From Planctomycetaceae bacterium (GTDB taxonomy: Bacteria > Planctomycetota > Planctomycetia > Pirellulales > Thermoguttaceae): 9,624 nucleotides of DNA. A program made the position numbers and the translations under genes. The DNA lies in contig WRCR01000128.1 in the NCBI GenBank assembly GCA_009783865.1, positions 1 to 9,624 of the forward strand. The letters are read 5' to 3'. Below the pieces are notes generated by a model that was not told where the DNA came from, made no database searches, and saw only the letters and a program-made list of their open reading frames with translations. Within the stretch, counting starts at the first letter, position 1, and every line of letters begins with the position of its first letter. This document shows positions 6,893 to 9,624 of the stretch, in pieces.

Positions 6893-6926
6893 GATCCGTG
6901 CTTGCGGACATTACCGCACACGGCTC
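6893..6926 (-). ncRNA. Group II intron domain V (catalytic hairpin)
   Basis: The 34-base element starts GAGCCGTGTGCGG and ends GCAAGCACGGATC on the minus strand. It has the catalytic AGC near its start, paired arms CCGTG/CACGG, the expected two-base AA bulge, and an upper stem GCGG/CCGC. Two features are off: a G-A mismatch replaces the usual G-U near the base, and the loop reads TAATGT where a GNRA tetraloop is expected. These suggest the ribozyme is ageing. Confidence 0.8.
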
Positions 6927-6943
6927 CTCGGACTTTTGTTTCG

Positions 6944-7159
6944 TTACGTGTATCCACGCACCCCGTGCGACACTGCTCGCGTCGGCGTTACTATCCGCTG
7001 CTGTACCGTTAACACACTTTTCAAATTTCCAGGCATTTGGTATGTTTCCCAATAGCGGTTCAAAATTCCGATGTCTCGCTTCCCTCCCTCGACTCCTCCA
7101 GGGTGGAGTTCGCCGATTTCATCGGTACTATCAAGACACTCTGACTTCCTGTGATTCAT
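6944..7159 (-). pseudogene. Group II intron reverse transcriptase, N-terminal stub
   Basis: A 71-codon frame starts MNHRKSECLDSTDEIGEL and continues with HPGGVEGG and NLKSVLTVQQRIV. This resembles the region before the polymerase core in group II intron maturases ('RKSExxDSTxExGEL...VEGRG...STxQQRIAELA'). After QQRIV it departs from the pattern (TPTRAVSHGVRGYT) and stops, only 17 bases before domain V. All RT motifs, including YADD, the X/maturase domain and any HNH domain are missing. The deletion junction is probably near 7010. It is not a working protein. Confidence 0.6.
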
Positions 7160-7658
7160 TTCGCCGCACTTCGTTTCCTTCGCTTGGTGACACCTTGCAT
7201 TGTGCGATTTCCATATCGGGAAGGTAGCACGCCTTCACCGATTTGCTTTGGTAACCCGGTCTGTTCCGGGATTTTACAAGGAAGCCACAGGATCTCCCAA
7301 GTTCCCGTGAGTCCTCGATTGTCCGTTCGCGCTTGTTCCAGTGACCCCGGTCAGAACAATCTTGTCAGACCATTACGAAAAGATTGATGCCGCTCCCCGA
7401 GCTTGGACAGAGGAAGCTCCGACGATGATACAGATTTCGGGGCTCAATAGCAAGGCATTCGGACTACCTGTGTACGCTTCGCAGTGATGATTACTCTATC
7501 CCCACGCAACACTCGGTTCCGGCGGTTGGTCAGACCTTACCGGGCAGGATCGTCCTGTAAGGCACTCAACGAAAGGTTTCAAAATGTTGACTTTACATCT
7601 CTTCCTCCTTTCCTACGGACTTTCTTGGCGCGAGAAATCTCCTGGACAGGCGCACAAC

Positions 7659-8183
7659 TTACAAAGAATCTGGCGGCAGTTGGCCTAATTCAGGATATTT
7701 TTCAAGCACCGCCTGCACTTCATCTTGCGGAATCAGGAGGTCGGCGGGAACGTAAGATTTTACGCCCTCCACCCATACTCCGTGCAAACGGCAAAGGTTC
7801 GCCATGCCTATCGCCCATGTATTTAACCAATAAACGTGGTCGTCCACCAGTTCGCCCCGCCTAAGAGCTTTCACCAGATCAACAAGCCCCTCCTGCGCAA
7901 TTTGTTGGTCTTTGTTAATCAAGCCGTCAAATATTTGGGCAAAGGCTTTGCCATCGCTCTTTTTTTTCTTCTTTAATTTGTTGTATTTACCCCACATCAA
8001 AGGGTTTCCGGTTAGTAGATACATCAATGCGCCGCCATAGTAATAACAGGCAGCATCATTTCCTCCACTCCCTGCCTTTTCAAACACGTCCGTGGTAATA
8101 ATTAATTCCGCCAAACGACGAGCACCGTCAAAATTACGCCCCGCACGCACCGTAAAATAAGGAACATAATGGGGTTTTACAAA
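7659..8183 (-). pseudogene. Imm49-like immunity protein, start replaced by the 45-bp repeat
   Basis: From a GTG at 8150 the frame gives 163 residues of mostly helical sequence. The C-terminal half (YWLNTWAIGMANLCRLHGV, then VPADLLIP) resembles Imm49-type immunity proteins, with an earlier YYYGGALMYLLTGNP segment like their repeat-like helices. These proteins neutralise polymorphic toxins; no toxin gene is in the window. The frame stays open upstream to 8183, but those codons come from the 45-bp repeat, and no ATG or Shine-Dalgarno is present, so the original N-terminus has probably been lost. A lysine run (KLKKKKK) comes from an A-rich tract near 7960. The stop at 7659-7661 lies four bases before the group II intron. 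Family assignment is from remembered pattern only. Confidence 0.5.
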
Positions 8184-8192
8184 CTACTGAAT
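8148..8192. repeat. 45-bp direct repeat, copy 2
   Basis: This matches 596-640 at 44 of 45 bases in the same orientation, 7.55 kb away. On one side the IS3 transposase frame ends inside it (the last codons ATT CAG TAG are repeat bases); on the other side the Imm49-like frame emerges from it. Each copy therefore lies at a junction of unrelated truncated pieces. Recombination between the two copies could delete or circularise everything between them, including hslU and the BREX genes. Confidence 0.85.
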
Positions 8193-8300
8193 ATAAGCAA
8201 TGAGCGACAACTCTGCTTCTTTGCGCGTTGTATACACATCATTAGGATAAATCCATTCCGTTTTCAACTTGCCGGACCAACTTTCACACGGCGCATCCAT
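8184..8300 (-). pseudogene. IS3-family transposase C-terminal remnant
   Basis: The minus strand reads MDAPCESWSGKLKTEW, then IYPNDVYTTRKEAELSLIAYIQ and a TAG. This matches the tail of IS3-family OrfB ('DNAPMESFFGxLKTEW...YxTREEAxxxxxEYIExFYN'), and the E in 'CESW' is the last residue of the DDE triad. The usual 'FYNxxRxHxxLGYxSP' end is absent because the 45-bp repeat begins there. Upstream, the frame meets a stop just past the end of the neighbouring gene, so the rest of the element is lost. About 38 codons remain. Confidence 0.75.
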
Positions 8301-8312
8301 CAAAAACAATCA

Positions 8313-8615
8313 TCAATCCGTCACCGAGATATTCTGCTTCGTTGTTTCGCGTTTTTTGCGTTTCGTTTTAGCCCATTCTTTCGTCAGTTCTTCAAACACT
8401 TCCGGTGATTCATACCGCACATAACCGCCGTCTTCCGGCATCGGTCCAATGAGACCGCGAAACACCGGACAACCCCGTATCGAAAGGTCGGAACTGCAAT
8501 CGTCTATTCCGATTTTGACGTAGCGGGCAAGAATCTCCGCCTCACTGACATAATCACGAATCCGATATTCGCCTTCCGGTCCGCGTGTTACAACCCGATA
8601 AGTCCGCTGCCGCAT
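8313..8615 (-). CDS. Hypothetical protein, 100 residues
   Basis: I do not recognise this protein. It begins MRQRTYRVVTRGPEGEYR, has a central IDDCSSDLSIRGC stretch with two cysteines, then GPMPEDGGYVRYESPEVFEE, and ends in a very basic, polar tail (KTKRKKRETTKQN). No membrane segment or signal peptide is visible. The ATG at 8615 is preceded by GGGTAATAAC, a poor ribosome site. It lies 134 bases downstream of the radical-SAM-like gene on the same strand, so they may share a transcript. Its stop almost touches the IS3 remnant, so the natural C-terminus could have been altered. CCGATAA and TTATCGG arms about 10-40 bases before the start could form a hairpin in the leader. Confidence 0.55.
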   Translation of the reverse strand: MRQRTYRVVTRGPEGEYRIRDYVSEAEILARYVKIGIDDCSSDLSIRGCPVFRGLIGPMPEDGGYVRYESPEVFEELTKEWAKTKRKKRETTKQNISVTD

Positions 8616-8749
8616 GTTATTACCCGATAAAGAATAAAACGAGATACTTCTGCTTCCATTATCGGTAGAAAAACAAACATCGGCGATTTAATCTGCGGCA
8701 CCCTGATTTTCGGATAAAACCGCTATAATCATTTTTTCCGGTGAGGAGG
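8616..8749. other. Short intergenic spacer
   Basis: AT-rich spacer between two minus-strand genes. It contains the inverted pair CCGATAA (from 8626) and TTATCGG (from about 8660) in what would be the leader of the 100-residue gene. No convincing -35/-10 pair or T-rich terminator was found, so co-transcription with the upstream gene is plausible but unproven. Confidence 0.4.
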
Positions 8750-9624
8750 TCACTTTTCCAATTCTTTTCGGAAACACGCTATGAAGAACCGGAACGAAAG
8801 ATAGGACTCGACAATCGCCAGCCAAGGTCTCCGTACCAGTTTCAAACCAGAACGAAACACACGTCCCTGTTCCAAACAGTCGGTTGCGCTTTCACGCCAT
8901 TCATTTGCTTTGCGGCGCAGTCGTACAAAACGGCTAGTCAACTCCTCATACTTCGGAAGAATATGTTCGCGGACAAATTCCTCTGTCTTAAACAAGACGG
9001 AAGGATTGGACGGGGCTTTTTCCAATTCGTGCAGACAATTTTCAATCTCCTGAACGACCGTTTCGATGCTGCTCAACTTCTTTTTGCGGCGGGGCATCTT
9101 CGCAGCAATACTGCATTTTGCCTGACGAAGTTTTTCCGCTGTTGCCGAAAGCATAGCGGTCAATTCCCGTTTTGCGTCTTCATAACTGCCACGCCAGCAA
9201 TGTTCCGCAACTTTTTGCTGCAAGGAATTCCAATTCACCCGCAAATATGCCAGCGGACTATAAATTGAATACTTCGGCAAAGAGAGAATACGGCGTTCCC
9301 GTTTCTCCGCCTGCGGTCTTGTCAAATACCAAATCTCCCGAAATTCAAAAAACAGTTTGATATAAGACCGGCTGTCGAGAACGAAGTCCTTAATCCAACG
9401 CCACGCAAAGCGAAACCGTCCTTCGGTCGGTCTTCCCGGTCTGCGGTCGAGGCGGTCTTTCTGCCGGAAAAAGCCGGTCATCATCGGATGCGTACCGGAA
9501 AACACACCGGAGTATCTATACCAAATCAGATTCCAGAACATTAACCAGTAATGAACTCTCGGCAAACGTTTAAGAATGTCAGCGCAGTGTTCCTTCGTAT
9601 AAAATTCGCGGTAAGCGAGTTGCG
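8750..9624 (-). CDS. Radical-SAM-like protein, C-terminal part (runs off the window)
   Basis: The frame enters open from the right edge and gives about 290 residues, so the gene is incomplete here only because of the window. It begins QLAYREFYTKEHCADILKRL and continues YWLMFWNLIWYRYSGV and THPMMTGFFRQKDRLDRRPG. I recall the same arrangement ('REFYTxxHxxxxLxR...HPMxxGFFRxKDRxxRRPG') from the C-terminal end of B12-binding-domain radical SAM proteins; the Fe-S cysteine motif would lie outside the window. From about residue 130 the sequence becomes charged and helical (EDAKRELTAMLSATAEKLRQ, later EEFVREHILPKYEELTSRFV), which suggests coiled coil. A basic PRRKKKLSS segment lies between. No start can be judged. 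Confidence 0.5.
   Translation of the reverse strand, partial: QLAYREFYTKEHCADILKRLPRVHYWLMFWNLIWYRYSGVFSGTHPMMTGFFRQKDRLDRRPGRPTEGRFRFAWRWIKDFVLDSRSYIKLFFEFREIWYLTRPQAEKRERRILSLPKYSIYSPLAYLRVNWNSLQQKVAEHCWRGSYEDAKRELTAMLSATAEKLRQAKCSIAAKMPRRKKKLSSIETVVQEIENCLHELEKAPSNPSVLFKTEEFVREHILPKYEELTSRFVRLRRKANEWRESATDCLEQGRVFRSGLKLVRRPWLAIVESYLSFRFFIACFRKELEK

Larger units (their letters stand above)
6847..7655 (-). mobile_element. Group II intron lacking its reverse transcriptase
   Basis: The minus strand begins with the group II 5' consensus GTGCG at 7655 and ends with a domain V at 6893-6926 and a domain VI-like stem whose arms are GCCTTGG and CCAAGGC (6862-6886), with an unpaired A in CCACCC as candidate branch point. 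The 3' boundary is uncertain by a few bases around 6847. At about 0.8 kb it has room only for the ribozyme; intact mobile introns are about 2-2.5 kb. A reverse transcriptase N-terminal stub sits where domain IV should be, so the ORF has been deleted. A candidate EBS1 (AACTTG, 7298-7303) can pair with TAAGTT immediately before the 5' site (7656-7661), with one G-U pair. Splicing or movement would need a maturase from elsewhere. Confidence 0.82.

Noticed and set aside
6779..7387. Plus-strand ORFs of 77-118 codons across the intron
   Set aside because: They are shadows of the minus-strand group II intron RNA; their sequences show no family pattern.
8750..9268. 175-codon plus-strand ORF at 8741-9268
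   Set aside because: It is antisense to the radical-SAM-like gene, whose minus-strand reading carries the recognisable motifs.
1..9624. CRISPR array, tRNA or rRNA genes
   Set aside because: No regularly spaced repeats, T-arm consensus or rRNA signature sequences were seen by eye on either strand.

Overview
This looks like an accessory or decaying region of a bacterial chromosome. hslU (an HslUV protease subunit), truncated transposases and a group II intron all point to Bacteria. A Gram-negative lineage, possibly a planctomycete or relative, is plausible, but only from the general look of the radical-SAM and endonuclease proteins, and I hold it weakly. No rRNA, tRNA or CRISPR array is visible.

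Layout, left to right. Positions 1-603 hold remnants of two transposase tails (an IS1-like tail near 111-254 and an IS4/ISH3-like tail near 310-603). A 45-bp sequence at 596-640 is repeated in direct orientation at 8148-8192. A PD-(D/E)xK endonuclease of the PGN_0703 type lies on the minus strand at 677-1633. A 330-bp gap with a two-part hairpin separates it from hslU on the minus strand at 2019-3395, which has its own promoter but no neighbouring hslV. Next is a frameshifted ISAs1 transposase tail (3503-3845, minus).

The plus strand then carries a three-gene BREX phage-defence remnant: pglZ lacking its N-terminal half (3825-5051), brxL (5048-6439, with an apparent nonsense codon 20 codons before its natural end at 6502) and a small four-cysteine protein (6499-6708). 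Both original gene junctions are ATGA stop/start overlaps, so these were one translationally coupled operon. It has been cut off from its upstream genes at the ISAs1 fragment.

The right part is mostly minus-strand. Read downstream it contains the C-terminal portion of a radical-SAM-like protein entering from the window edge (8750-9624), a 100-residue unknown protein, an IS3 transposase tail, the second copy of the 45-bp repeat, an Imm49-like gene that has probably lost its start, an ~0.8-kb group II intron with a clear domain V but only a stub of its reverse transcriptase, and an IS66-like fragment used as 3' exon.

Taken together, the window is an insertion-sequence graveyard in which a BREX cassette, a restriction-type nuclease and an immunity-type gene survive as whole or broken pieces. 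The most interesting points are the BREX end cassette with its coupled zinc protein, the recent-looking brxL nonsense codon, the RT-less intron and the 45-bp repeats found at fragment junctions.
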